Origin: Pseudomonas saliphila | GTDB lineage: Bacteria > Pseudomonadota > Gammaproteobacteria > Pseudomonadales > Pseudomonadaceae | Direction: 5' to 3' | Length of the DNA stretch: 64,000 nt | Assembly: GCF_008638345.1 (NCBI RefSeq) | Contig: NZ_VTVA01000004.1 | Span: 62,001 to 126,000, forward strand | Shown here: positions 52,751 to 62,194 of the stretch, one piece after another | Layout of the letters: each line of letters opens with the position of its first letter | Position numbering within the stretch: position 1 is the first letter of the stretch | Translations under genes and position numbers: made by a program | The notes under the pieces: model-generated | What the model was told of the DNA's origin: nothing | Seen by the model: the letters and a program-made list of their open reading frames with translations, nothing else | Database searches by the model: none

Positions 52751-54304
52751 TTAACCAGATACAGCCTGAATATCCCTACGCTTGGCCAGCCAGGGGGTTA
52801 GTGCCAGAGCTAGCACTGACATAACCAGCATCAGATAGCCCACATTGGTGATCGCGCCACCCAGGGAAGCGACATTGATGTGCTCCAGCACCTGTTCGAT
52901 CTCATTGCCGGTGGCCAACAGGGCCGCAGTCAAATCCGTGCTCAGCTCCGCCGACTTGCTGCCTGCTACGGCGAGCAGTTCCGTTGTCAGGCTCTCGCTC
53001 AACTGCATCTCTTCTGCAGTATCTTCAACTACCCTTCGCGTATGCATAGCCGACGACAAGCCGAAAATGGCCAACGCGAAGGACGAACCGGTCGGCAATC
53101 CCAGGTCACGCAGCATGCTGAAAAGCCCGGATCCCGAACCAGCCTTGTGCGGCGGCACCGCGCCTAGTGCCAGTTTCATCAGCGCTGTGCTGTTAGCCGC
53201 CAGCATGACACCGATAAAACCCGCCATGACCAGCACGGTAGTCAGAGGCACGTCGGTATCCATCTGCACAAAGAACAGCATGGTCAGCAAGCTGCCCAAC
53301 AATGCCAGAATGGAAATCAGCTTGGGCTCGAAGCGATCAATCAACTTGCCCACGATGGGCGAGGCCAGCATCGTGCAGCCAAACAGGGCCAGTGTGACCA
53401 TGCCAAACTGGGAGGCGGAGCCACCGGGACGGCCATTGATGAAGAAGGCCAATGAATAAATGATGCCACTATTCATCAGCATCTGAATCCAGTAAATGGC
53501 ACTGGGTACGGCGAACCGACGGTCCTTAAGCAGACTGACGTCCAGAATGGGTGCCTGCTGTCGGCCACTATGGCGCCACAGCAGTGTCAGACTGAGCACA
53601 CCAACAGCAACAACCGTCCAGGTCACCCAGGAGCTGCCACCAAAATTGGCTGCCCAAGTGGGCAGCGACAATAAAGCCGCAATGGTAATAAAGAGGAGCA
53701 TCGCACCCAGACTGTCAAATCGACCTGCTGGCGGCTCGCCTTTGCTTTCCGGTACCCAGATCAACAACGGCACCAAACCAATTAACGCCAGGCTACCACT
53801 GACTATATACACACTCTGCCAGCCAAATGAATCAATCAACAGACCACCAAGCAAACCACCCGTGGCCGCGCCCAGGGTCCAGATAAACATCATTACCCCC
53901 AGCGCCATGCCACGTTTCTCTTCGGCAAATAGGCGATTCACATAACTGAATACAGCCGGGAAGATACAGGCGACACCCATACCCTGAAGAAAACGGGCAA
54001 ACAGGAAGATCCAGAAGTTGGGCGCCCAGGCTGCCAGGAACTCGGAAATACCAAAGATGACCAGCCCAATGACTACCATCCGCCGGCGGCCGTGCTGATC
54101 TCCGAGACGCCCCATCATGGGTGCAAACACGGCCACAGCAATGAAGTAGGAAATCAATATCAGTGCGGCCAGGTTGACCGGGATGCCGAAGAACGCCGTC
54201 ACACTGGGCAGGACCGGGGCCTGAAATGCCGCCGCTTCGATGGTGACAAAGGTAGCGAACAGCAGGGCAATAAAACTTACCCAGGGGTTGGCTTGCTTGC
54301 TCAT
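52751..54304 (-). CDS. DHA2-family MFS exporter (14-helix)
   Basis: A 517-residue transporter related to EmrB/QacA. It has motif A GRLGDQHGRRRMVV and motif C-like GAATGGLLGGLL, with about 14 hydrophobic segments. It is the last gene of an operon that starts with an ACAD pair. Efflux of steroid intermediates or of a toxic substrate is a reasonable role. Confidence 0.85.
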   Translation of the reverse strand: MSKQANPWVSFIALLFATFVTIEAAAFQAPVLPSVTAFFGIPVNLAALILISYFIAVAVFAPMMGRLGDQHGRRRMVVIGLVIFGISEFLAAWAPNFWIFLFARFLQGMGVACIFPAVFSYVNRLFAEEKRGMALGVMMFIWTLGAATGGLLGGLLIDSFGWQSVYIVSGSLALIGLVPLLIWVPESKGEPPAGRFDSLGAMLLFITIAALLSLPTWAANFGGSSWVTWTVVAVGVLSLTLLWRHSGRQQAPILDVSLLKDRRFAVPSAIYWIQMLMNSGIIYSLAFFINGRPGGSASQFGMVTLALFGCTMLASPIVGKLIDRFEPKLISILALLGSLLTMLFFVQMDTDVPLTTVLVMAGFIGVMLAANSTALMKLALGAVPPHKAGSGSGLFSMLRDLGLPTGSSFALAIFGLSSAMHTRRVVEDTAEEMQLSESLTTELLAVAGSKSAELSTDLTAALLATGNEIEQVLEHINVASLGGAITNVGYLMLVMSVLALALTPWLAKRRDIQAVSG

Positions 54305-54348
54305 TAACGCCTCTTTGCTTTTATTGGAGGTTGAAGTGCGTTGGGTGC

Positions 54349-55140
54349 TCAGTTTCGGAGCTGGGGCGCCCAGTGCACGCCGTTGATATGTGCGCCACCG
54401 TCGACAAACAAGGTGTTACCAGTGAGGTAGCGACACTCGTCACTGGCGAGAAACACGGCCACTGGAGCTATATCGGTCAGGGGATCGCCCACCCGACCCA
54501 TGGGATTGGCTTTAGCGATCTCTGCAGCATTATCCGGATTGTTACGAGCGAAACGCTGATAGGCGTCGCTGGCGGCACCAGGGCAAATGACGTTGCAACA
54601 CACCTGATCCGCCGCCCATTCTCGGGCCGCAGTGCGGGTCAGGGTGCGCAGCGCCTCCTTGGCAGCGTTATAGTCGGCGCTGTACATATGGGCGTTAACG
54701 CCATTCAGCGAGCACAGGTTGATGACCCTGCCAGCACCCAGGCGCCGGAACTCCGGCAGCGCAGCCTGCATGGCCCAGAAGGCAGCCATCACCGCCATAT
54801 CGAAAGCCCCGCGAATCTGTTCGTCGCTCTGCTCTTCCAGCCGCGCGAAGCCCGAACCGCGCCAGGCGTTATTCACCAGAATATCCAGGCGTCCGAACGC
54901 TTCGATAGCGCCCGCCACCATGCTCTGCACTTTCTGCTTGTTCGTCACATCCACCTGGGCTGAGCGCACCTGTCCCGGGTAACGGGACTCGAAATGCTCC
55001 ATGGCCTCCGCAGCCGCAGCCTGGTTCACGTCCGCCATCAGCACCGACGCCCCCTCACGTACGAAGGCTTCGGTTATGCCGCGACCAATACCCGCTGCGC
55101 CGCCGGTGACAATGGCGACCCGGTTTTCGAGCTTACCCAT
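54349..55140 (-). CDS. SDR oxidoreductase
   Basis: A 263-residue SDR: TGGAAGIGRGITEAF, NNAWRGSG, Ser in NLCSLNGVN and YNAAKEAL. ATG at 55140 overlaps the CoA-ligase stop by 8 bp; the open frame continues upstream without a ribosome site. In an operon with ACADs and a CoA ligase it may be the 3-hydroxyacyl-CoA dehydrogenase of this beta-oxidation set. Confidence 0.8.
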   Translation of the reverse strand: MGKLENRVAIVTGGAAGIGRGITEAFVREGASVLMADVNQAAAAEAMEHFESRYPGQVRSAQVDVTNKQKVQSMVAGAIEAFGRLDILVNNAWRGSGFARLEEQSDEQIRGAFDMAVMAAFWAMQAALPEFRRLGAGRVINLCSLNGVNAHMYSADYNAAKEALRTLTRTAAREWAADQVCCNVICPGAASDAYQRFARNNPDNAAEIAKANPMGRVGDPLTDIAPVAVFLASDECRYLTGNTLFVDGGAHINGVHWAPQLRN

Positions 55141-56854
55141 GTGATGTTTCTGCGTGGTCATTGCGTGGCTTTGCCTTGGCACCTGCGAAGAAAGCATCCC
55201 GGATTAGTTGCTTTTGCAGCTTCCCTGTGGCGTTTCGCTGGAGCGGCTGTTCAGTAAGCCAGATTGTACTTGGTACCTTGTAACCCGCCATATGGCGGGC
55301 CATGAACGCCTGTAGCTCGGCGGGTTCCACCGGTGCGCTGACGCGAGCCACCATGGCAACGGTTTCGCCCAGCTCGACATCCGGTAACGCGAACACGGCC
55401 GATTCGATGACGTCAGCGTGCTCGGCTGCGCACTGCTCCACTTCAAGAGCAGAAATGTTCTCACCACCGCGGATGATGATGTCCTTGATACGATCGGTGA
55501 TGTACACCATGCCATGCTCATCGAGGTAGCCGATGTCGCCGCTGAACAGCCAGCCGTCGACCAATGCCTGCTCTGTCTCCTCTGGTCGGTTCCAGTAGCC
55601 CTGCATCATGGCCGAGGACCGCAGCCAGATCGGACCAGGCGAGCCGCTGGGTAAAGGCTTGTCTGGCGATGCGCCGATAACGATATCTACCAGCGGCAAC
55701 GGCCAGCCTGCGCTTTCGGGAAAGTTCACAAACTGCTCGCCGGAATGGGCTGCGCCGATGCCGTTGCTTTCGGTCATGCCATAACCAGCGCCAGCCATCA
55801 CCATGGGTTTGATGTGCAATACCTTATCCAGCAGTGGCCTTGACGACGCACCGCCACCGAGACCCAGTCCGAACAATGTCTTCGTAGCATCGCTACTGAA
55901 ACGCGGATGGCTGAGCAGCTGATGCATCATGACCGGGACGCCATTGAACTGGGTGCAGCGCTCTTGCTCAATCAATCGCAGGGCTTCTTCGAGGTCCCAC
56001 TTGAACATGATCACCATGCGCCGCCCGTTGCGCAGCATGGTCAGAAACTGCGCGTGCAAGCCGCTGACGTGGAATAACGGGACACACAGCAGCGCGGTCG
56101 GCTGCAGCCCGGACTCCATGATCGGCTTGACGCGATCGGGCGACGTCATACCAGCAAAGGCAGCTTGATAATCGAGGCTGAAAAGTGCCTGCCCCAGAGC
56201 ACGGTGCGTTGATACAACGCCCTTGGCGCGGCTGGTCGTACCCGATGTGTACAGAATTAGCGCGGGCTGATCCGGCTCCGCAGTCGCCAATTGCATCGGC
56301 GCAAGCGGCAGATCCAGTAACGCCTGCCATGCATGTATACCCATGTCCGGGTCCGCAGGGCCGTCTACGACGATGACTTGGGTATGTCCGAGGCTGCCGG
56401 CCAGTTGCTTGAGACGATCCTGGTCACAGATCACTACGCTGGCGCCCGCATCCTTCACCGCGTACAGCAGTTCGTCATGCAATCCCCAGCTGTTCAAGGG
56501 CACCGGAATCGCTCCGGCCTGGACGCAGGCGATGAAGCCGATCATCCACTCCGGACGATTGCGCATGGCAATAGCGACGCGCTCGCCAGAGCGGATTTTC
56601 AACTCCTGCTGCAGCGCAGCAGTAAGCGTGTCGGCAAGGGCAAAAAACTGGCTGAAGCTCAGCCGTTGATCCTGCCATAGCAGAAAAGGCGCGTCGCCAT
56701 GACGGCGCCCAGCCTGGATCGCTTCGATCAGGCTGCTCGGTGCGTTGCAGAATATCTTGTTGCCATTGGCATCTTCACCTAGGGCGAAAGGCGATTGCTC
56801 GGACAGCAGTTGCTGGCTGCACATGCGCCACTGATTGATCAGTTCTGTATCCAT
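55133..56854 (-). CDS. Acyl-CoA synthetase (AMP-binding)
   Basis: A 573-residue ligase. The ATP loop is LILYTSGTTSRAKGV, with GYGMTESNG, DRIKDIIIRGGENISALEVE and the C-terminal catalytic Lys in RNATGKLQKQLI. An N-terminal extension of about 50 residues precedes the usual start. It activates a carboxylic acid to its CoA ester for the ACAD pair upstream. FadD3-like (HIP) or steroid side-chain acid activation are the two best guesses. Start supported by AGAGGT. Confidence 0.85.
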   Translation of the reverse strand: MDTELINQWRMCSQQLLSEQSPFALGEDANGNKIFCNAPSSLIEAIQAGRRHGDAPFLLWQDQRLSFSQFFALADTLTAALQQELKIRSGERVAIAMRNRPEWMIGFIACVQAGAIPVPLNSWGLHDELLYAVKDAGASVVICDQDRLKQLAGSLGHTQVIVVDGPADPDMGIHAWQALLDLPLAPMQLATAEPDQPALILYTSGTTSRAKGVVSTHRALGQALFSLDYQAAFAGMTSPDRVKPIMESGLQPTALLCVPLFHVSGLHAQFLTMLRNGRRMVIMFKWDLEEALRLIEQERCTQFNGVPVMMHQLLSHPRFSSDATKTLFGLGLGGGASSRPLLDKVLHIKPMVMAGAGYGMTESNGIGAAHSGEQFVNFPESAGWPLPLVDIVIGASPDKPLPSGSPGPIWLRSSAMMQGYWNRPEETEQALVDGWLFSGDIGYLDEHGMVYITDRIKDIIIRGGENISALEVEQCAAEHADVIESAVFALPDVELGETVAMVARVSAPVEPAELQAFMARHMAGYKVPSTIWLTEQPLQRNATGKLQKQLIRDAFFAGAKAKPRNDHAETSHG

Positions 56855-56883
56855 GGGCTACCTCTTGTTCTTGTTGTAGTGCG

Positions 56884-58014
56884 TTATTTGTTCAGATTGT
56901 CGGCGTAGCGCTGACAGTGGAAATCACTATTGCCAAGCGCAGCCTGCGCGACGCGGATGCGCTTCAGGAACAGTCCCACATCATATTCGTCGGTGACGCC
57001 GATCCCGCCGTGCATTTGTATGCCTTCGTTACTGACCCGCTGCGCGGCCAGATTACATTTCCACTTGGCCAGGCTGACCAAACGACGCCGTTCAGGAACG
57101 GCCAACCCAGGCTGCTCCAGCGCTTCGAAAGCACCCATGACCGTGCTGCGTGCCAATTGCAGATCAGTAAATAGGCGGGCAGCGCGGTGCTGCAGGGCCT
57201 GGAAGGTGCCGATAGGTGCGCCGAACTGTACGCGGGTCTTGAGATACTCCACTGTCATCCCGAAGACGGTTTCGGCCATGCCGAGCAATTCGGCCGCCAG
57301 GCAGGCCCGTCCGCGGTCAAGTGCCAGTTCAAGCGCCTGTGTAATATCGGCCGAACCCAGTTGCGCGCTAGCGGCCAGGCGGACATCTTCCAATACCAGC
57401 GCGGCATGGTTACGTGAATCAATCAGGCTACGCGCAGAGCAGCGTGCGCCCTCGCTATTGGCCGGCACCTGGAACAATCCGATTGAACCGTCCTCCAGAC
57501 GCGCCACCACCAGCCAGGCGTCCGCTTCAAGCGCGTCATCAACCAGGGCTTTGTGCCCGTTCAAAACCAGTTCGTCGCCCGCCAGTTGGGCTGTGGTGCG
57601 GATGTCATCTGGTGCATGCCGGACGTTTTCCTCAAGCGCCAGCGCCAGGCGCAGCTCGCCGCTTATCAGTTTCGGGATCAGCTCCTGCTTCTGCGCTTCG
57701 CTAGCCAATTCTTCCATTAGCGCGCCGCATAACACCACGCTGCTCAATAAGGGAGAGGCACCAAGATGCCGGCCGAGTTGCTCGAACAAAGGTGCAAAAC
57801 CACCGAAACCGAATTCCAGACCCTGATAGTCTTCGGCGAAAGCAACAGCACTCCAGCCAAGCTCGATCATGCCTTGCCATACCTGCGGATCAAAACCCGC
57901 AGCAATCTGCTCGTCGCGCACCCGACGCTGAACCGCCACCGGTGACCGAGCGGCAAGAAAATCGCGAGCGCTGTCATGTAACTGCTGCTGTTCGTCGCTA
58001 TAGATAAGACTCAC
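56884..58014 (-). CDS. Acyl-CoA dehydrogenase-like partner chain, third pair
   Basis: A 376-residue ACAD fold with MHGGIGVTDEYDVGLFLKRI near the end and no Glu at the GFERG-equivalent site (ALDRGRACLAAELLG). It begins with GTG at 58014 after GAGGAG; the 18 extra codons upstream overlap the neighbouring gene. It lies 10 bp after the catalytic ACAD and should form a heteromer with it. Confidence 0.82.
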   Translation of the reverse strand: MSLIYSDEQQQLHDSARDFLAARSPVAVQRRVRDEQIAAGFDPQVWQGMIELGWSAVAFAEDYQGLEFGFGGFAPLFEQLGRHLGASPLLSSVVLCGALMEELASEAQKQELIPKLISGELRLALALEENVRHAPDDIRTTAQLAGDELVLNGHKALVDDALEADAWLVVARLEDGSIGLFQVPANSEGARCSARSLIDSRNHAALVLEDVRLAASAQLGSADITQALELALDRGRACLAAELLGMAETVFGMTVEYLKTRVQFGAPIGTFQALQHRAARLFTDLQLARSTVMGAFEALEQPGLAVPERRRLVSLAKWKCNLAAQRVSNEGIQMHGGIGVTDEYDVGLFLKRIRVAQAALGNSDFHCQRYADNLNK

Positions 58015-58024
58015 GGCGCTCTCC

Positions 58025-59215
58025 TCATTTGGACTCAGGCAGGCCAAGCACCCGCTTGGCGATAACATTGAGCTGCACTTCCGAAGAACCGCCAGCTATG
58101 GTTTGGGCATAACTCATCAACCAGGACCCGGTCAGGTCGAGTTCCTGCTGACTGAAGCCTTCACCCTCCCAGCCCATTGCCTGATGCCCCATCAGTTCGA
58201 GCAGCAGCTCGAATTTCTCGCGCTCCTGTTCGCTGTGCACCAGTTTGGAAATCGCTACCAGGCCAGATACGTCCTGGCGCGCACGCATTCCTTCCACAAT
58301 TTGGCGATTGCTCAGGCTGAACGCCTGCTCTTCCATCAGGCAGGCAACGGCGCGCTGTTGCAGGACGATTTCAGCGGGAGACTGGGGGTCAGGCAAATAG
58401 CGCTGCAGGTGCTCAAGCATGTCGAAATGCGTGGGCAGCGCGAACTCGCTGAACTTGGACATGGCGCGCCGCTCGTGCTGCAGCAGCGCCTTGCCCAGCG
58501 CCCAGCCCTTGTTGAGTTCGCCGATCAGCTGGGTCTTGGGAATGCGCACATTATCGAAGAACACCTGACAGAAGCTGGACTTGCCGCTGATCAGATCTAT
58601 CGGCGCCACGGTCACGCCAGGAGACGCCATATCCAGAACAACGAGGCTGATACCGGCCTGTTTGGGCACCATCGGACCCGTGCGTACCAGGGCGTACATC
58701 CAGTCGGACTTGTTGCCATAGGAGGTCCAGATCTTGGTGCCGTTGATCACGAACTCGTCGCCGTCCTCGACCGCACTGGTGCGCAGGCTCGCCAGATCCG
58801 AGCCGGCATTCGGCTCTGAAAACCCCTGACACCAGCGGATCTCGCCGCGCGCCATGGGTGGCAGAAACTGCTGCTTCTGTTCCTCGCTGGCATATTCCAG
58901 CAGCACCGGGCCGAGCATCCAGATACCCAGGTTGATCTGCGGCGGCCGACACCGCAGACGGCGCATTTCGGCTTCAAGCACCGACAGCTGCTGCGGGCTC
59001 AGGCCACCACCGCCGTATTCGGTTGGCCAGTCCGGACAGAACCAGCCACGGTCGCGCATGCGCTCGAACCACAGACGCTGGTCTTCATTCTTGAATTCGA
59101 CGGTGCGTCCGCCCCAGACCATCTCATCGGAGGGCATCGCGGTTCGCATGGAAGCCGGGCAGTTGGCTTCCAGCCAGCTGCGGACCTCCTGGCGGAATTG
59201 TTCTATATCGCTCAT
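58025..59215 (-). CDS. Acyl-CoA dehydrogenase, catalytic chain of third heteromeric pair
   Basis: A 396-residue ACAD with FSEPNAGSDLA and NGTKIWTSYGNKSDW. Glu248 in LQHERR is the probable base, and the MCAD-type position reads IAGGSSEVQLN. It is the first gene of the operon ending with the DHA2 exporter. An operator copy lies 98 bp upstream. The ATG at 59215 (MSDIEQ) matches family length; ATG 59233 also opens the frame. Confidence 0.84.
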   Translation of the reverse strand: MSDIEQFRQEVRSWLEANCPASMRTAMPSDEMVWGGRTVEFKNEDQRLWFERMRDRGWFCPDWPTEYGGGGLSPQQLSVLEAEMRRLRCRPPQINLGIWMLGPVLLEYASEEQKQQFLPPMARGEIRWCQGFSEPNAGSDLASLRTSAVEDGDEFVINGTKIWTSYGNKSDWMYALVRTGPMVPKQAGISLVVLDMASPGVTVAPIDLISGKSSFCQVFFDNVRIPKTQLIGELNKGWALGKALLQHERRAMSKFSEFALPTHFDMLEHLQRYLPDPQSPAEIVLQQRAVACLMEEQAFSLSNRQIVEGMRARQDVSGLVAISKLVHSEQEREKFELLLELMGHQAMGWEGEGFSQQELDLTGSWLMSYAQTIAGGSSEVQLNVIAKRVLGLPESK

Positions 59216-59312
59216 TAGTCGCTCGCCTGTCATCGTTGACCAAACCCGAAACCATGCGTCGGTTCGGTTTTAGGAAACCTTTGCCGACTCTAATTAGCCG
59301 GTGGAGGGTTGG

Positions 59313-59332
59313 CGTCGTCCGGATGGACGACA
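59313..59332 (-). promoter_or_regulatory. Shared operator before the third ACAD operon
   Basis: CGTCGTCCGGATGGACGACA contains a perfect inverted repeat, GTCGTCC-GGAT-GGACGAC (59314-59331), and aligns with the other copies. It lies 98 bp before the ACAD start in a 208-bp gap. Confidence 0.62.
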
Positions 59333-59423
59333 CATCACCATGAATTAACTGCGCAGGATAATAGCCCACAGCCATCTGTCGGTAGTCAGCCTGGTTTGGC
59401 TGGCTGACCGGTAGGGCCGGTTC

Positions 59424-60905
59424 TTATGCCGTGTTGTGGTTTCGAGCCGCCGCCAGACCGGCCTGGCGACCGAAGAAGGTGGAATCGCCGAGCGACAGCC
59501 CAGAGCTGTAACCCTCACCCCAACGCGGCAGACCACAGGCGGTGCGGCCCGCTGCATAGAGCCCTGCAATCGGATTACCATCGGCGTCGAGCACTTCGCC
59601 GTTGGGCCGGGTCGCCAGTCCGCCAAGGGTGAAGGCATGCCCCTGGAAGTCGCCCTGGCAATAGCTGATGGCGGCAAACGGGGGCTTGGTCAGCGGTCGC
59701 AGCCATTCCGCGGCCTTATACAGATACGGGTCCTGGCCCTGCGCCGCATGCCGGTTGAATTCGTCAACGGTGTGTACCAGGGCACCTTCGGGCAATCCCA
59801 GCTCCTGCTCGATCTCGCCCCAGGTCTCGCCGACCGCAGCAATCTGGATGTCCGGCTGGATAACCGGCCGCCCGAAAATCTCTTCGTCGACCAGCAGCCA
59901 GACGCGGCCGTTTGGCTGGCGCAGCACATAGTGGGCAACACGACCGTGGTAGCTGTCCTCATTGACGAAGCGCTGGGCGCGTTCATTGATAAAGATGCCC
60001 TTGACCAGCGATTCCGGCGGAAAGAACGGCAACGTGGCAAAAAACTCCTGCATGTTCAGGGTGGCCGCGCCGACGCCGACACCCATGCGGATACCGGACC
60101 CGTCATCATTGCCTGCCGACACCTGCAGCTCACACGCCTGGGCCGCCGGTACAAAGCGCTTGACCATGTCCTCGTTACAGATGAAACCGCCCGCACACAG
60201 GATGACGCCCTTGCGCGCCCGGACAAAGCGCAGCACGCCATCGATGCGCACCACCAGTCCCCTGGCCGCCCCGTCGGCATCGACGATCAGCGTCACGGCC
60301 CTGCTGTTGTAGTGGTCGCGAACGCCCAGCTCAATAGCGCGCTGGCATAACTTTTTCATCAGGCGCTTGCCGCCGCCCCAGCCGGTGAACTGCACTGTAT
60401 GGCCACGGGGGGCGGGCCTGGCGTTCTCAACATAGGGCCAGGCCTTTTCATTACCGGACCACAGCAGCGTGTCATCGGTAGTCGGTTCGATCCATTTGCC
60501 CGGCAGATAGGTGCCTTTGAACGGCACGCCCTGCTCCCGCAGCCAGGTAAAGTGTGCCGCGCCGTTTTCCGCGTAGAGCCCGACCCGCTCGGCGTCCGCC
60601 GCCGGCCCACCGGCCATCATCAGATAGGTCTTGAAGTCCTCCGTGGCATCCTCAAAGCCGGCTTCACGCTGCACATCCGTGCCACCGCTGCCACCCACAT
60701 AGACCTCACCACCTGACAGGCTCGCGCTTCCCCCCGGGGCGTCAGCCACTTCAAACACATCGACCTCGGCGCCGGCCATGCGCGCTTCGATCGCAGCGCA
60801 ACTGCCAGCCGCGCCAAAGCCAACAATGGCCACATCCGTTTCAATATCCCAGTGGGTTACGTCTTCGATCCGGCATGGCCGGGCGGGTGTATAGGTCTTG
60901 TTCAT
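59424..60905 (-). CDS. 3-ketosteroid Delta4-(5alpha)-dehydrogenase
   Basis: A 493-residue FAD enzyme of the KSTD/fumarate-reductase fold. The dinucleotide loop is AIVGFGAAGSCAAIEARMAG (residues 26-45). Tyr319 (NEDSYHG), Tyr466 and Ser468 (GEGYSSG) fall exactly where I recall the catalytic residues of the Rhodococcus Delta4-(5alpha) enzyme. The Delta1-KSTD ending YPGPG is absent. It desaturates C4-C5 of 5alpha-3-ketosteroids. It ends the operon with a BaiE-like protein, a flavin-FeS reductase and an SDR. The AGGAAA site supports the start. Confidence 0.85.
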   Translation of the reverse strand: MNKTYTPARPCRIEDVTHWDIETDVAIVGFGAAGSCAAIEARMAGAEVDVFEVADAPGGSASLSGGEVYVGGSGGTDVQREAGFEDATEDFKTYLMMAGGPAADAERVGLYAENGAAHFTWLREQGVPFKGTYLPGKWIEPTTDDTLLWSGNEKAWPYVENARPAPRGHTVQFTGWGGGKRLMKKLCQRAIELGVRDHYNSRAVTLIVDADGAARGLVVRIDGVLRFVRARKGVILCAGGFICNEDMVKRFVPAAQACELQVSAGNDDGSGIRMGVGVGAATLNMQEFFATLPFFPPESLVKGIFINERAQRFVNEDSYHGRVAHYVLRQPNGRVWLLVDEEIFGRPVIQPDIQIAAVGETWGEIEQELGLPEGALVHTVDEFNRHAAQGQDPYLYKAAEWLRPLTKPPFAAISYCQGDFQGHAFTLGGLATRPNGEVLDADGNPIAGLYAAGRTACGLPRWGEGYSSGLSLGDSTFFGRQAGLAAARNHNTA

Positions 60906-60952
60906 ATCTTTTCCTGGACTCTGTAATGGATCACCAACGGTTAGGACACGCG

Positions 60953-62194
60953 TTACATCGCAGCGGCCGCCTGCTTGTTCAGTACCGGGTCGCCTGGTTG
61001 CCCCAACACACAGGAAGTGCCGCCCTCGGTGTACATCATCGCAACGCAGCGATTGCAGGAGGTGCAGGCCGAGACACTATTGGTGCCCTCGGCAAACTGG
61101 TTGACCAGCGAAGGATCAAAGATCAGTGCCCGTCCCATGGCGACGGTATCGAAGCCTTCGGCCAGAACCTGATCCACTCCCGCAGCGCTTTTGATCCCAC
61201 CCAGATACGCCAAGGGCATCTTTACTGCCGCGCGTACCTTGCGTGAGTGCTCAAGCAGATACAGTTCGCGAAAATCCACCTTCTTTTCAGTGAACTGCTG
61301 GATAAACATCGCGGCCTTGACGATAGGGTTAGTCACTGACGCCCGGTTCTCCGCCGGAAAGGATGAGCCGAACATGGTGGTGATGGATTCGGCATTCATG
61401 CCAGCACTGAGCACCAGCAAATGGGCGCCCTCTCGCTCCAGAATCCGGGCAATCTGAGCCCCGTCATCCGCGCTGTTACCCTGGCTGACGCCGTCGGTCA
61501 CGCTGAATTTGCAGATCACCGCGAGGTCGGCGCCGACTGCATCGAGTACGTGCTTCAGTACCATCACCGGAAAGCGCATACGGTTCTCGATGCTGCCGCC
61601 GAATTCGTCCTTGCGCTTGTTATACAGAGGAGAAATGAACTGGCTAAGCAGGTAGCCATGTCCCATATGGATCTCGACCGCATCGAAACCGGCCTCACGA
61701 GCCAGTTTTGCGCCGCTGGCAAACTCATTGGCTATCCGATGCATATCGCTATGATTCATCTGCTGCTTGAAATACAAACCGCTCATCAAGCCGATCTTGT
61801 TAAATCCGCCGCTGGCCGACAACGGCCTTTTGGTGCTCAGGTCGGCGAGGAATGTGAAACAGCCGCCGTGGGTGATTTGTGCGGAGACCGCCCCACCCTG
61901 TTCATGTACTGCATCAGTCAATGCGCGCAGATGCGCCAGGGTTTGAAGCTCGAGAGTGATCTGGTCGGGAAAGGTGCGACCGTCCCGGCTGACGGCGCAA
62001 TAGGCCACGGTAGTCAGAGCTGCGCCGCCAGCTGCAATATCAGCATGGAATTTCACCAGCTGCTTGGACGGCACCCCGCCCCGCGCCATTCCTTCGTTGG
62101 TCGCTGCCTTGATAAAACGATTCTTCAACAGCAGAGGACCAATCACCAGCGGCGTTAAGGCGGCGGCGGATACGGAGGAAACTGTGTCACTCAT
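60953..62194 (-). CDS. FMN ene-reductase with C-terminal Fe-S site
   Basis: A 413-residue OYE-type TIM barrel (VEIHMGHGYLLSQF, DEFGGSIENRMRF) that ends in four cysteines, 377, 380, 383 and 395 (CTSCNRC, x11, C). It has the iron-sulfur site of FadH/BaiH but not the FAD/NADH domain, so electrons must come from a separate donor. The CxxCxxC spacing equals that of the 707-residue enzyme at 50271. It overlaps the SnoaL gene by 8 bp and probably reduces a steroid enone. Confidence 0.82.
   Translation of the reverse strand: MSDTVSSVSAAALTPLVIGPLLLKNRFIKAATNEGMARGGVPSKQLVKFHADIAAGGAALTTVAYCAVSRDGRTFPDQITLELQTLAHLRALTDAVHEQGGAVSAQITHGGCFTFLADLSTKRPLSASGGFNKIGLMSGLYFKQQMNHSDMHRIANEFASGAKLAREAGFDAVEIHMGHGYLLSQFISPLYNKRKDEFGGSIENRMRFPVMVLKHVLDAVGADLAVICKFSVTDGVSQGNSADDGAQIARILEREGAHLLVLSAGMNAESITTMFGSSFPAENRASVTNPIVKAAMFIQQFTEKKVDFRELYLLEHSRKVRAAVKMPLAYLGGIKSAAGVDQVLAEGFDTVAMGRALIFDPSLVNQFAEGTNSVSACTSCNRCVAMMYTEGGTSCVLGQPGDPVLNKQAAAAM

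Noticed and set aside
59424-60905. 3-ketosteroid Delta1-dehydrogenase (KstD)
   Set aside because: Its length, Tyr319/Tyr466/Ser468 and the missing YPGPG ending favour the Delta4-(5alpha) type.
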